7,705 nucleotides of DNA from Anaerolineae bacterium (GTDB lineage Bacteria > Chloroflexota > Anaerolineae > DRVO01), in contig JAAYAV010000237.1 of NCBI GenBank assembly GCA_012719195.1, forward strand, positions 1-7,705. Reading direction: 5' to 3'. The notes beneath the pieces are model-generated. The model was given only the letters and a program-made list of their open reading frames with translations, ran no database searches and was not told the origin of the DNA. The position numbers and the translations under genes were made by a program. Positions 1-6,759 of the stretch are shown in pieces (positions within the stretch are counted from its first letter, which is position 1; each line of letters begins with the position of its first letter).

Positions 1-476
1 CCCAGCCAGTCGGCGGTGGTGTTGAGAACGTTGCCGTCCTCGTCATAGAGAGTGGAGTATGCCACCAGCCAATCGAAGGTTTCATCCGATTCGTTGAGGA
101 CGGCACCGAGGATCCGGAAAACATCGTCCTCTATGGAGCCCTCTACCTCGGTTACCGTCAGCTCGGACCCGATCGCAGACCGGTCACCGATCCAGGCCGA
201 CAGCTCGTAGTCAGAGATGTCTTCGACGGCTACGTCCTCAAGCTCCTCTTCGTAGACGGGAATCCAGAAGCTGGAAACCTCGCCCGGCGCGAGGACGGGG
301 CGATCGAGGTAGGCCATGAAGGGATCCAGGACCCCATTGCCATCCACGTCGAACAGCTGCACCTCGATCTGCACCATGGAGTCGACACTGTCGTCGGAGA
401 TGTTCTCCACCTCTCCAACGATCCCAATGCCGCCATAGTCGGAGAGGTAGCCGGCGTGGCTTACGAACTCGAGCAC
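1..476 (-). repeat. Internal duplication, unit 2 of lipoprotein module (truncated by window edge)
   Basis: Second copy of the 213-residue module, residues 299-456 and onward past the window. The first half-domain contains DVDGNGVLD at 341-349, which resembles the start of an EF-hand or dockerin calcium loop (acidic or Asn residues at loop positions 1, 3, 5 and 9). The matching stretch of unit 1 (DVNGDPVEG) is less canonical. Position 12 of the loop is Met rather than Glu or Asp, so calcium binding is uncertain. Confidence 0.75.
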
Positions 477-1370
477 ACCGTCGGCCGAGGTGAGGCGGAG
501 AGCCGCCTGGCCCGCCTCGCTATCCAGGCCGGTTCCATAGCCGGTGACGAAGACATAGTAGGAGTCAGCGTCCTCGAAGTGCTCGAAGAAGATTGCCGAA
601 AACGGCGCCGTATCGCCCGGAGCGAGAGGCTCATCGGGGTAGCTCCAGTCCAGCGTAACGTTCAGCACTTCGCCTTCGGCATCGTACAGCGTCGAATAGA
701 CGAATAGGACATCCAGGGTCATCTCGGTCTGATTCTCGACCTCGCCCGAGATAACGAAAGTGCCGTCGTCCTCTTCAGCCTCGCTGGAGAGCACGTTCAG
801 CTCAACCTCGAATTGCGGTGTCTCACTGACCCACAGCTTCAGCTCGTAGTCGGCAACCTCATCGGCACTGACATCGCCCAAGTCGTCCGACCAGATCGCC
901 ACCCAGAAGCTGCTCACCTCGCCCGGAGCGATCGAGGGGCGATCGAGGTAGGAGCCGAAGTCACCTTCGACCGGATCGCCGTTGACGTCGGTCAGCGTCG
1001 CGGCCACGGATACCAGGGTGTTTACCACCTGGTCCGAGACGTTCTCCACCTCACCGACAATGTTGATGCCGCCATCGTCCGTCACCCAGGCTCGGTGGCT
1101 GAGGAACTCGAAGACGTCTTCCTGGTCGGACCCAGGGCGCTTGATGGCGCCACCGGCGCCTCGGCCCGGCTCTGGAGTCCCTGCCACGAGGATCATCCGA
1201 CCGGCACCCACCGGGTCGCCGGCTTGAGCCCACTCGCTAGCGGCTGCCGGCGCCGACACTGCATCACCCACGGCGCCTTCCGCTAGTCCGGCCACGTCCG
1301 CCGTGGGGCTGCAAGCCAGAAGTAACGCCGAGACTGCCAACAGCATTACCGCGATAAGTCTAGTGCGCAT
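1..1370 (-). CDS. Lipoprotein with tandem FxLYD-like domains, 3' end outside window
   Basis: The frame is open from an ATG at 1370 to the left edge: 456 codons with no stop, so the C-terminus is missing. Residues 1-20 form a lipoprotein signal peptide: Arg2 and Arg4, a hydrophobic core, then LLAC with the acylated cysteine at 20. Residues 21-85 are a low-complexity Ala/Gly/Pro linker. From residue 86 come four beta-rich domains as two pairs. They carry FxLYD-type signatures: GEVEN at 106-110 and 319-323, STLYD at 226-230 and 439-443, and APGE or APGD before an aromatic strand. The mature part is very acidic. The protein is probably anchored on the outer face of the cytoplasmic membrane. FxLYD domains are found in surface lipoproteins of unknown role, so no enzymatic function is proposed. 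An AAGGAG ribosome site (1379-1384) lies 8 nt before the ATG, and a putative promoter lies at 1466-1494. Confidence 0.85.
   Translation of the reverse strand, partial: MRTRLIAVMLLAVSALLLACSPTADVAGLAEGAVGDAVSAPAAASEWAQAGDPVGAGRMILVAGTPEPGRGAGGAIKRPGSDQEDVFEFLSHRAWVTDDGGINIVGEVENVSDQVVNTLVSVAATLTDVNGDPVEGDFGSYLDRPSIAPGEVSSFWVAIWSDDLGDVSADEVADYELKLWVSETPQFEVELNVLSSEAEEDDGTFVISGEVENQTEMTLDVLFVYSTLYDAEGEVLNVTLDWSYPDEPLAPGDTAPFSAIFFEHFEDADSYYVFVTGYGTGLDSEAGQAALRLTSADGVLEFVSHAGYLSDYGGIGIVGEVENISDDSVDSMVQIEVQLFDVDGNGVLDPFMAYLDRPVLAPGEVSSFWIPVYEEELEDVAVEDISDYELSAWIGDRSAIGSELTVTEVEGSIEDDVFRILGAVLNESDETFDWLVAYSTLYDEDGNVLNTTADWL
477..1115 (-). repeat. Internal duplication, unit 1 of lipoprotein module (213 codons)
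   Basis: Residues 86-298 of the lipoprotein form the first complete copy of a two-domain module. It aligns without gaps, at an offset of 213 residues (639 bases), with the second copy starting at residue 299. Over the first 98 aligned residues I count about 48 identities. The longest conserved stretches are IVGEVEN, YLDRP and APGEVSSFW. At DNA level the reverse complement shares the 13-mer cgatcgaggtagg at 301 and 940, exactly 639 bases apart. Confidence 0.8.
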
Positions 1371-1378
1371 CTTCGCTG

Positions 1379-1384
1379 CTCCTT
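1379..1384 (-). promoter_or_regulatory. Ribosome binding site of the lipoprotein gene
   Basis: On the minus strand this reads AAGGAG, 8 nt before the ATG at 1370. It fixes the start and fits the position of the signal peptide. Confidence 0.75.
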
Positions 1385-1396
1385 ATCAGCCAGTAT

Positions 1397-1444
1397 CGGG
1401 CTGCTACTAGCCCGGGCCGGGGCGCTCGCCCTAACCCCGAGCGC
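1397..1444 (-). promoter_or_regulatory. Two hairpins in the lipoprotein 5' leader
   Basis: Two perfect inverted repeats lie between the putative promoter and the ribosome site. The outer one pairs GCGCTCG with CGAGCGC (1422-1428 with 1438-1444, 9-nt loop). The inner one pairs CGGGCT with AGCCCG (1397-1402 with 1409-1414, 6-nt loop) and ends 12 nt before the AAGGAG. No T-run follows either stem on the minus strand, so they are not intrinsic terminators. They might stabilise the mRNA or modulate translation. Both are short enough to be chance in GC-rich DNA. Confidence 0.35.
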
Positions 1445-1465
1445 TACCGTCACGGACACGAGCGA

Positions 1466-1494
1466 ATAGTAGCACAAGCCGCCCTTCGGGTCAG
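1466..1494 (-). promoter_or_regulatory. Putative sigma70-type promoter of the lipoprotein gene
   Basis: On the minus strand a -35-like CTGACC (1489-1494) is followed after exactly 17 nt by TACTAT (1466-1471). TGC directly precedes TACTAT, giving an extended -10. The predicted start of transcription is near 1459, leaving a leader of about 89 nt. This would let the lipoprotein be expressed apart from the redox trio upstream. Prediction by eye only. Confidence 0.45.
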
Positions 1495-1539
1495 TATCGT
1501 CACGGGCGATCGGATCCTTGAGGAAGTGCGGTCTCTGCC

Positions 1540-1917
1540 TCAGCTCACCTCCTCGACAGAGGCGGCAGTGACCACGTCCGTGCCGGCGTCGGCGGGGTCC
1601 GCAAGGACAATCTGGTGCAGAGACACGGGGGCCAGCAACTCCACGCGGCGGAGCTCCGCCAACACGCCGGGGACCAATCCCCGGCTGATGGGCGATCGGG
1701 TACGCACCGGGACGACGGGAACGGCCCCGCCGCGCACTCGGACCGTCGTGGTGAGCACCCGCCGCGGATCCAGCGCTTCCGTCCGGCCGAATGCCACCCC
1801 GCGCCGGCAACTGGCACCTTCCACCTGCACTGCTTCCCGCAGTACTCGTACCTGCAGCGGACATCCCCGAGGGCAAGCGGTACAGATGATCTCTTTGGTC
1901 TCTTCTCCGGCGCTCAC
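1540..1917 (-). CDS. DUF1667 domain protein, small four-cysteine redox partner
   Basis: A 125-residue protein matching the DUF1667 family at full length. Four cysteines sit in the pattern C12-x2-C15-x3-C19-x17-C37 within ICTACPRGC and ASCRRG, as expected for an Fe-S or other metal site. The segment RVLTTTVRVRGG (53-64) and a PV.TRSPI block (70-77) are the other family hallmarks. From memory, DUF1667 proteins are encoded beside GlpA-like dehydrogenases and FAD/NAD oxidoreductases in Thermotoga and clostridia, and the same order occurs here. It is probably the electron-transfer subunit of a three-part dehydrogenase, which is an inference. The start is GTG. Its first four bases, GTGA, hold the stop of the gene before it, so translation is likely coupled. 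A GGAGG (1928-1932) lies 10 nt upstream. No clear terminator follows the stop. Confidence 0.88.
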   Translation of the reverse strand: MSAGEETKEIICTACPRGCPLQVRVLREAVQVEGASCRRGVAFGRTEALDPRRVLTTTVRVRGGAVPVVPVRTRSPISRGLVPGVLAELRRVELLAPVSLHQIVLADPADAGTDVVTAASVEEVS

Positions 1918-3170
1918 GCCTCGACAACCTCCACCGCCAGATCGCCTCCCTCCCGCAGGGCCTGCGCAGCCTGGGCTCCCAATGAAAGGGACACCATTTC
2001 ACCGGGCCGGGCATAGTCCAGCCGGCGCCGCGCCACCGTCGCGCCCCTCACCGTCAGCAACAGGTGGCAGCGCTGCTCCACTGGGCGCCGCACGCGGAGC
2101 GTGATCTCGGTGGCCGGGTCGGCCGGCAGGCGCAGTCTCTGCGGCACGACCGAGCGCACCCCGCTCCCAGGCGTGACCCGCGCCCAGGCGGCGCCGGCGG
2201 TCCCGTCGCGAGCGTAGGCGGCGGCCTCTCGCCCCGCCACCGCCCCTGCCAAGCTGACGTCATCGGCCAGGTCGTGCACCTGCACCACGTTGCCGGCCGC
2301 AAATAGCCCGGGCACCGTTGTCTGCATTCTGTCATCGACCACGGGACCGCCGGTGACGGCGTCCATCTCGGCGCCGAGTGCCCTCGTCAACTCGTTCTCG
2401 GGAATGAGGCCTACCGACAGTAGGAGTGTGTCCGCAGGCACGAGCTGCGCGGTCGCCGGCATGGGACACATCGCCTGGTCGACCCCACAGACGGTGACTC
2501 CTGTCAGCCGCCGGTCTCCGTGAATCTCGGTGACGGTATGCCCTAGATGAAGAGGGATGTCGTTGTCCTGCAGGCACTGCACGTAGTTGCGGCGCAGCCC
2601 GGCCAGGTGGGGCAGCAGCTCGTACACGCCCACCACCTCGGCCCCCTCCCAGGTCAGCCGTCGGGCCATGATCATGCCGATGTCTCCCGACCCGAGGATC
2701 ACGAAGCGCTTGCCCGGCATGTGACCATGCACGTTGACCAGGCGCTGCGCCGTCCCCGCCGTCATGACGCCCGCCGGCCGCGTTCCGGCGATCGCGATCG
2801 CCCCCCGCGTGCGCTCCCGGCAGCCCATGGCCAGCACCAGCGAACCTGACCGCACTTCAAGCAGACCGGACGCCGGTCCGGTGGCCCAGACGGTGAACCC
2901 GGGAGACACCGAGACCACCATGGTGTCGGTCAGGCGGCGAATGCCAGCCGCCTGGGACACCCAGCGCTGCGAGTACTCCGGCCCGGTCAGCTCCTCGCCG
3001 AAGAGCTTGAGGCCAAATCCAGGGTGGATGCACTGCGGTAACACTCCACCAAGCTCAACGTGCCGCTCCAGCAACAAGGTGTCCGCGCCGGCCTCTGTCG
3101 CCGCCACCGCCGCCGCCAGCCCCGCCGGACCGCCGCCGATCACTGCCACGTCGCACTGGATGGGAGTCAC
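1914..3170 (-). CDS. FAD/NAD(P)-dependent oxidoreductase, partner of the GlpA-like dehydrogenase
   Basis: A 418-residue two-dinucleotide-fold flavoprotein. The N-terminal FAD-binding loop is GGGPAG (12-17). The conserved GG.LPQCIHPGFG block (41-53) carries Cys47, and MGCRERTRG lies at 115-123. A second Rossmann motif, GSGDIG (160-165), should bind NAD(H), and GLFAAGN (288-294) is the second FAD contact. A beta-rich tail of about 85 residues follows. There is no CxxC redox pair of the thioredoxin-reductase type. The likely role is passing electrons between the GlpA-like subunit and NAD or another carrier, inferred from operon partners. I chose the GTG at 3170: AGGA lies 8 nt upstream, the FAD strand begins a few residues later, and GTGA overlaps the stop of the preceding gene. 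The open frame continues upstream to 3416 but only inside the preceding gene, and that stretch has no family similarity. Confidence 0.88.
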   Translation of the reverse strand: MTPIQCDVAVIGGGPAGLAAAVAATEAGADTLLLERHVELGGVLPQCIHPGFGLKLFGEELTGPEYSQRWVSQAAGIRRLTDTMVVSVSPGFTVWATGPASGLLEVRSGSLVLAMGCRERTRGAIAIAGTRPAGVMTAGTAQRLVNVHGHMPGKRFVILGSGDIGMIMARRLTWEGAEVVGVYELLPHLAGLRRNYVQCLQDNDIPLHLGHTVTEIHGDRRLTGVTVCGVDQAMCPMPATAQLVPADTLLLSVGLIPENELTRALGAEMDAVTGGPVVDDRMQTTVPGLFAAGNVVQVHDLADDVSLAGAVAGREAAAYARDGTAGAAWARVTPGSGVRSVVPQRLRLPADPATEITLRVRRPVEQRCHLLLTVRGATVARRRLDYARPGEMVSLSLGAQAAQALREGGDLAVEVVEA

Positions 3171-4666
3171 TCTTCGCTTCCTGCCGCAGCCGGCGTGGGC
3201 CCGGCCAGCACCACCGACGTTGAGCCCGACTTGGTCACCTCGTACGGGCTTACGCCGAGTTCGCGGGCCAGAATCTCCACCACGAGTGGCAGGTCGAACC
3301 CACCCTGGCAGCGACCGGCGCCCACCCGCAGCCGCTTCTTGAGCGCGTCCAGTGTCGTGGCCGGAACGGAAGAGTGGATCGCGTCCACGATCTCCCCTTC
3401 GCTGACTTCCTCGCACCGGCAGATGATCCTGCCGTAGGCCGGATCCTCTGCCACCAGACCGGCGCGCTCCTCAGGACTCAGTTCGGTCACGCGCACGGGA
3501 GCCGGTCGGACGGGGTCGAACTCCTCGTTGGGCGAGAGGTTCAGCCCGTCCTCCGCCAAGAGCCGGACCGCCTCCTTGGCGATTGCAGGCGCAGCAGTCA
3601 GGCCGGGAGACTCGATGCCGGCGAGATTGAGCAGGCCGGCGGGGCGCTGCTCCAGGCGGACCAGGAAATCGCGGGCGCCGGAAGGTCGGCTGCCGGCAAA
3701 CACGGCGATGCAGCGCCGCAGATCGAGGCTGTGAACAAGGCGCTTGACCTGCTCCTCGACGGTCGCCAGCCCATCTCCGTCGACCGGGGGATGCTCCCGC
3801 CAGTGGCTGACCGTAGAGGTGGGGCCGAGCAGCAAGTTGCCCTCGGTGGTCGGCGTAATGAGGATGCCCTTGCTGGCGGGCGTGGGGATGGGGAAGATCA
3901 CGTGCCGCACCAAGGGATCGCCTTCGCGGCTGTGGCCCGGCTCGCTGGGCCCCGGCCGCCGATCGGGACGGTCTAGCACGAAGTAGTCTCCGCGTCGGGG
4001 GCGCAGGCGCAGGTCGTCTAGGCCGGCCCATCGCATGACCTCGTCGGAGTGCGCACCGGTGGCGTTCACCAGATAGCGGCAGCGATACTCACCGCAACCG
4101 GTCGCGACTCCGACAATACGCTCGCCCTCCACGAGCAAGCCGGTCACCTCGGTGTTCAGCGCCAGCGTGACCCCGTTCATGACAGCGTTCTCTGCGGCGG
4201 CGATGGTGAGCAGCATGGGGTTCACCACCCCGACGTTGGGGGCGTACAGAGCGGCCACGGCCGCCTCCGAGAGGGCAGGCTCGAGGCAGCGCAGACGCTC
4301 CGCCTCGACGATCTCCAGCCCCTCGTCACCGTTGGTGGTCCCACGCGCCAGTAGGCCGCGCAGCACCCGCATCTCGCGATGGCTCATCGCGACGGTAAGC
4401 GAGCCCACCCTCTCAAACGGCACTGAGAGCTCACGGCAGACGGCGGGCATGAGCCGGCCCCCCTGGGCGCAGTAGCGTGCCTTCAGGCTGCCCGGGCGCG
4501 GAGAGGTGGTGGCGTGGACGATGCCCGAGTTTGCCTTGCTGGCGCCACTGCAGACATCGGCCGCCTTCTCCACGAGGAGCACGCGTAGGCGGTAGCGGCT
4601 AAGCTCCCGAGCGCAGAGCGCGCCAACCACCCCGGCGCCGACTATGATGACGTCGTACTCTTCCAA
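3167..4666 (-). CDS. GlpA-like FAD-dependent dehydrogenase (glycerol-3-phosphate dehydrogenase family) with BFD-type [2Fe-2S] domain
   Basis: A 499-residue protein of the DAO/GlpA superfamily. The FAD loop is GAGVVG (10-15), with Glu33 at the end of strand 2, the SGIVHA block at 47-52, SRPSGARDF (326-334) and GIESPGLTAAPAIA (350-363). This is the fold of anaerobic glycerol-3-phosphate dehydrogenase subunit A and related 2-hydroxyacid oxidases. The C-terminus (about 413-470) is a BFD-like [2Fe-2S] domain with CRC at 416-418 and GRCQGGF at 451-457. The usual fourth cysteine, five residues after Cys453, is Asp458. The start is uncertain. I prefer TTG 4666: GAGGG lies 5 nt upstream and EEYDVIIVGAG begins at once. 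GTG 4678 and TTG 4711 are in frame but have poorer ribosome sites. It heads the trio with the oxidoreductase and DUF1667 genes. The substrate may be glycerol 3-phosphate, but no glycerol kinase or facilitator gene is in view. Confidence 0.85.
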   Translation of the reverse strand: MEEYDVIIVGAGVVGALCARELSRYRLRVLLVEKAADVCSGASKANSGIVHATTSPRPGSLKARYCAQGGRLMPAVCRELSVPFERVGSLTVAMSHREMRVLRGLLARGTTNGDEGLEIVEAERLRCLEPALSEAAVAALYAPNVGVVNPMLLTIAAAENAVMNGVTLALNTEVTGLLVEGERIVGVATGCGEYRCRYLVNATGAHSDEVMRWAGLDDLRLRPRRGDYFVLDRPDRRPGPSEPGHSREGDPLVRHVIFPIPTPASKGILITPTTEGNLLLGPTSTVSHWREHPPVDGDGLATVEEQVKRLVHSLDLRRCIAVFAGSRPSGARDFLVRLEQRPAGLLNLAGIESPGLTAAPAIAKEAVRLLAEDGLNLSPNEEFDPVRPAPVRVTELSPEERAGLVAEDPAYGRIICRCEEVSEGEIVDAIHSSVPATTLDALKKRLRVGAGRCQGGFDLPLVVEILARELGVSPYEVTKSGSTSVVLAGPTPAAAGSEE

Positions 4667-4767
4667 CGCCGCCCTCACTCCCCTGACAAGGCGTCGGCCC
4701 CAACCGGCCAACTGCTAGCCGGCTGAGGCCGCCAAGTACTCTGATCCTATGAGGCCGTCACCCCGCC

Positions 4768-5772
4768 TCAGGCCATGATCTGCAGGCGCTCCCAGGAGAC
4801 CGCCATCTGCAGCGGTTCTCCAGCGAAGAAGCGCGCCATATCTAGGGCGACCCCTTCAACCAGTCGCGCTCTCGATTCCGTGGAAGCCCCCGCCATATGA
4901 GGGGTAAGGAACACATTGGGCAGATCTCGTAGCGGGCTGTCCTCCGCCAGCGGTTCTGCGCCGAAGACGTCCAGGTAGGCACGGAACCTCCCGGTCATCA
5001 GCTCGGCGATGAGAGCCTCTTCATCCAGGACCCAGGTGCGGGCGCTGTTGATGAACAGAGCCCCATCCTTCACCGAGGCGAAGTGCGCGGCTCCGATCAT
5101 CTTAGCCGTCTCCGCCGTGCTGGGAGCGTGCACGGAGATGATGTCGGCCGTAGACATCAGCTCCTCTAGGCTCACCCGGCGCGCTCCCAGTTCCGCTGCG
5201 GCGGCATCGCTCAGGTAGGGGTCGTAGACCATCAGGTCGCAGTCCCAAGGCGCCAACAGCTTCATCACCCGGCGCCCGACCATGCTGGCGGACACGATGC
5301 CCACTCGCTTGTAGTAGACCTCGTGGCCCCAGCCGTCCTCCGGTCGCTTCCAACCGCGCTCCACTCGCATCCGATGGTCGTAACGGAAGAGGTCGCGCTG
5401 GCCGCTCAGCATGGCCCAGAGGGTGTACTCGGCGACGGCGTCAGCGATGACCGCCGCAGCGCTGAGCATCACGATGCCGCGGTCGTAGCCTTCCTTGGCC
5501 ATGAGCCGCTTGACCGAACCGGCCGCGTGCCCCACCACCTTCAGCGAGTCTGCCGCCTCGAGCAGGTCCGCCGTCAGCGGCGCCGAGCCCCAGGACGTCA
5601 CAACCGCGTCCACGCCGGGGAGGAGCCCCTTCACCTCCTCCGGAGTCAGGTTGAGGTCCGTGTCGTTCCAGACGACCTGGCCCAGGCCCTCAAGTATGGA
5701 GCGAGCCTGCGGCGATAGAATGTCCGCCGAAAGGGGCTTCGGCGGCAGGTACAGTATCTTGCGCTCTGCCAT
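4768..5772 (-). CDS. D-isomer-specific 2-hydroxyacid dehydrogenase family protein
   Basis: A 334-residue protein of normal family length. The order is N-terminal substrate-binding half, inserted NAD-binding Rossmann domain (about 105-295), and return of the C-terminal helices. The catalytic triad is present: Arg245 in NSART, Glu273 in FGAEPL and His292 in LTPHMAGAS. Asp184 in VYDPY, after the second strand, favours NAD over NADP. The glycine loop is unusual: SASMVG (161-166) replaces GxGxxG, keeping only the last glycine. The family reversibly oxidises D-2-hydroxyacids to 2-ketoacids in the cytosol; the substrate here (for example a sugar acid) is unknown. ATG 5772 is supported by GGAG (5780-5783) 7 nt upstream. 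It lies 11 nt behind the Gfo/Idh gene and probably shares its mRNA. A 101-nt gap separates it from the GlpA-like gene, without an obvious terminator or convincing promoter. Confidence 0.87.
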   Translation of the reverse strand: MAERKILYLPPKPLSADILSPQARSILEGLGQVVWNDTDLNLTPEEVKGLLPGVDAVVTSWGSAPLTADLLEAADSLKVVGHAAGSVKRLMAKEGYDRGIVMLSAAAVIADAVAEYTLWAMLSGQRDLFRYDHRMRVERGWKRPEDGWGHEVYYKRVGIVSASMVGRRVMKLLAPWDCDLMVYDPYLSDAAAAELGARRVSLEELMSTADIISVHAPSTAETAKMIGAAHFASVKDGALFINSARTWVLDEEALIAELMTGRFRAYLDVFGAEPLAEDSPLRDLPNVFLTPHMAGASTESRARLVEGVALDMARFFAGEPLQMAVSWERLQIMA

Positions 5773-5783
5773 CTACCGTCTCC

Positions 5784-6746
5784 CTATATCATGCCGGCCA
5801 GGATGTCGTCGGCCAGCGCCATGCTGCGCGCTGCATCGGCGAAGCTGCAGTCACTGTCCACCCCCGCCTTGATGCAGTCGATGAAGTTGCGGCTCTCGCC
5901 GAAGAAGCCGTACACCTTGTGCCATTGGTCCGAACCGGCCGCTTCCACCGAGGTGATGGTAAGGGGGTCCTTGCCCGGCCGATGCACCACCGCCTGCCCG
6001 TCGGCATCGGGGTTGACGAAGGCAGCGAAGCCGGGGGCATGCATCTCGAAGGTGTGCACCCGAGTGCCCGAGTCCCAGTTGGTCAGGAGTACGCCCGACC
6101 CGCCGTCCTCAAACTCCATCACCGCCAGCCAGCGGTTCAGGCGCGGAGTCTCGCCGCTGCCGGACACATGGGACCCGACGGCGACCACATCGCCGCCCAT
6201 CCAGCGCAGGGCATCCACGGCATGGATGGCATCGCAGTGAAGGACGTCGATCGCTCCGTTATAGTAGAGGGCGTCGGGTTGGGCCTTATAGAAGGTGGAT
6301 ACGGCCAGGTTAAGATCGCCGGCCTCTCGCTGCATTTCCCGCACCTTCACCAACAGCGGGATGTAGCGGCGGTTGAAGCCGATCTGAGTAACACAGGCCT
6401 TCGCTTCGGCCCAGTTGGCCAACTCCAGCGTCTGGAACGTGGTCACCGCGGGCGGCTTCTCCACGAAGACGTGCTTGCCCTGCTGCAAGCAGTAGACGGC
6501 GGCATCGAAAAGGTGATAAGGAGGCATGAGAACGTAGACGGCATCCGGATTCTCCTTCTGAACCATCTCGCGATAGTCGGAGTAGGTCCGCGGGATGCCG
6601 AAGCGGAGCGCCGTCTCTTCGCGCTTCTCGGGCACCAGGTCACACAGAGCAACCATCTGCACATCGGCCATCTCGGCCAGCGACGGGTAGTGGACGGAGT
6701 TCGCCATCGCTCCGGCGCCGATCAAGGCTACCTTAACCTTCTCCAT
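5784..6746 (-). CDS. Gfo/Idh/MocA family NAD(P)-dependent oxidoreductase
   Basis: A 320-residue protein, slightly shorter than most of the family. The N-terminal Rossmann fold has GAGAMA (10-15) and an acidic end of strand 2 at CDLVPE (35-40). The hallmark EKP (96-98) supplies the conserved lysine at 97. Asp172 and His175 in CDAIHAVDALRWMGG match the family's D..H..D catalytic segment, and a C-terminal alpha/beta domain follows. Members oxidise or reduce hydroxyl groups of sugars, inositols or sugar acids, and some are dihydrodiol dehydrogenases; the substrate cannot be read from sequence. The ATG at 6746 has a perfect AGGAGG (6754-6759) 7 nt upstream. It is first in the leftward operon, driven by the putative promoter at 6792-6820. 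Its partner is the hydroxyacid dehydrogenase 11 nt downstream, and the pairing suggests a carbohydrate or sugar-acid route. Confidence 0.9.
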   Translation of the reverse strand: MEKVKVALIGAGAMANSVHYPSLAEMADVQMVALCDLVPEKREETALRFGIPRTYSDYREMVQKENPDAVYVLMPPYHLFDAAVYCLQQGKHVFVEKPPAVTTFQTLELANWAEAKACVTQIGFNRRYIPLLVKVREMQREAGDLNLAVSTFYKAQPDALYYNGAIDVLHCDAIHAVDALRWMGGDVVAVGSHVSGSGETPRLNRWLAVMEFEDGGSGVLLTNWDSGTRVHTFEMHAPGFAAFVNPDADGQAVVHRPGKDPLTITSVEAAGSDQWHKVYGFFGESRNFIDCIKAGVDSDCSFADAARSMALADDILAGMI

Positions 6747-6753
6747 CGTGCGG

Positions 6754-6759
6754 CCTCCT
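6754..6759 (-). promoter_or_regulatory. Consensus ribosome binding site of the Gfo/Idh gene
   Basis: AGGAGG on the minus strand, 7 nt before ATG 6746. It is the only perfect six-base Shine-Dalgarno sequence I noticed in the window and suggests efficient translation of the operon's first gene. Confidence 0.8.

Noticed and set aside
1481..1490. CCC-TTC-GGG mini-hairpin downstream of the DUF1667 gene as an operon terminator
   Set aside because: The stem is only 3 bp, has no T-run, and overlaps the putative lipoprotein promoter.
1346..2014. A 222-codon minus-strand frame overlapping the DUF1667 gene and the lipoprotein start
   Set aside because: It is a shifted frame of the real DUF1667 gene, whose four cysteines and family motifs are clear in the correct frame.
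2734..3342. A 202-codon plus-strand open frame across the oxidoreductase/GlpA-like junction
   Set aside because: It runs through two real genes on the opposite strand and the composition is low-complexity Pro/Ser/Arg, typical of a GC-rich shadow frame.
4704..4770. Inverted repeats CCGGC/GCCGG (4704-4722) and TGAGGC/GCCTCA (4750-4770) considered as a terminator between the hydroxyacid dehydrogenase and GlpA-like genes
   Set aside because: The stems are 5-6 bp and no T-run follows on the minus strand. A TAGGAT -10-like hexamer here lacks a -35 at proper spacing. The 101-nt gap shows nothing convincing.
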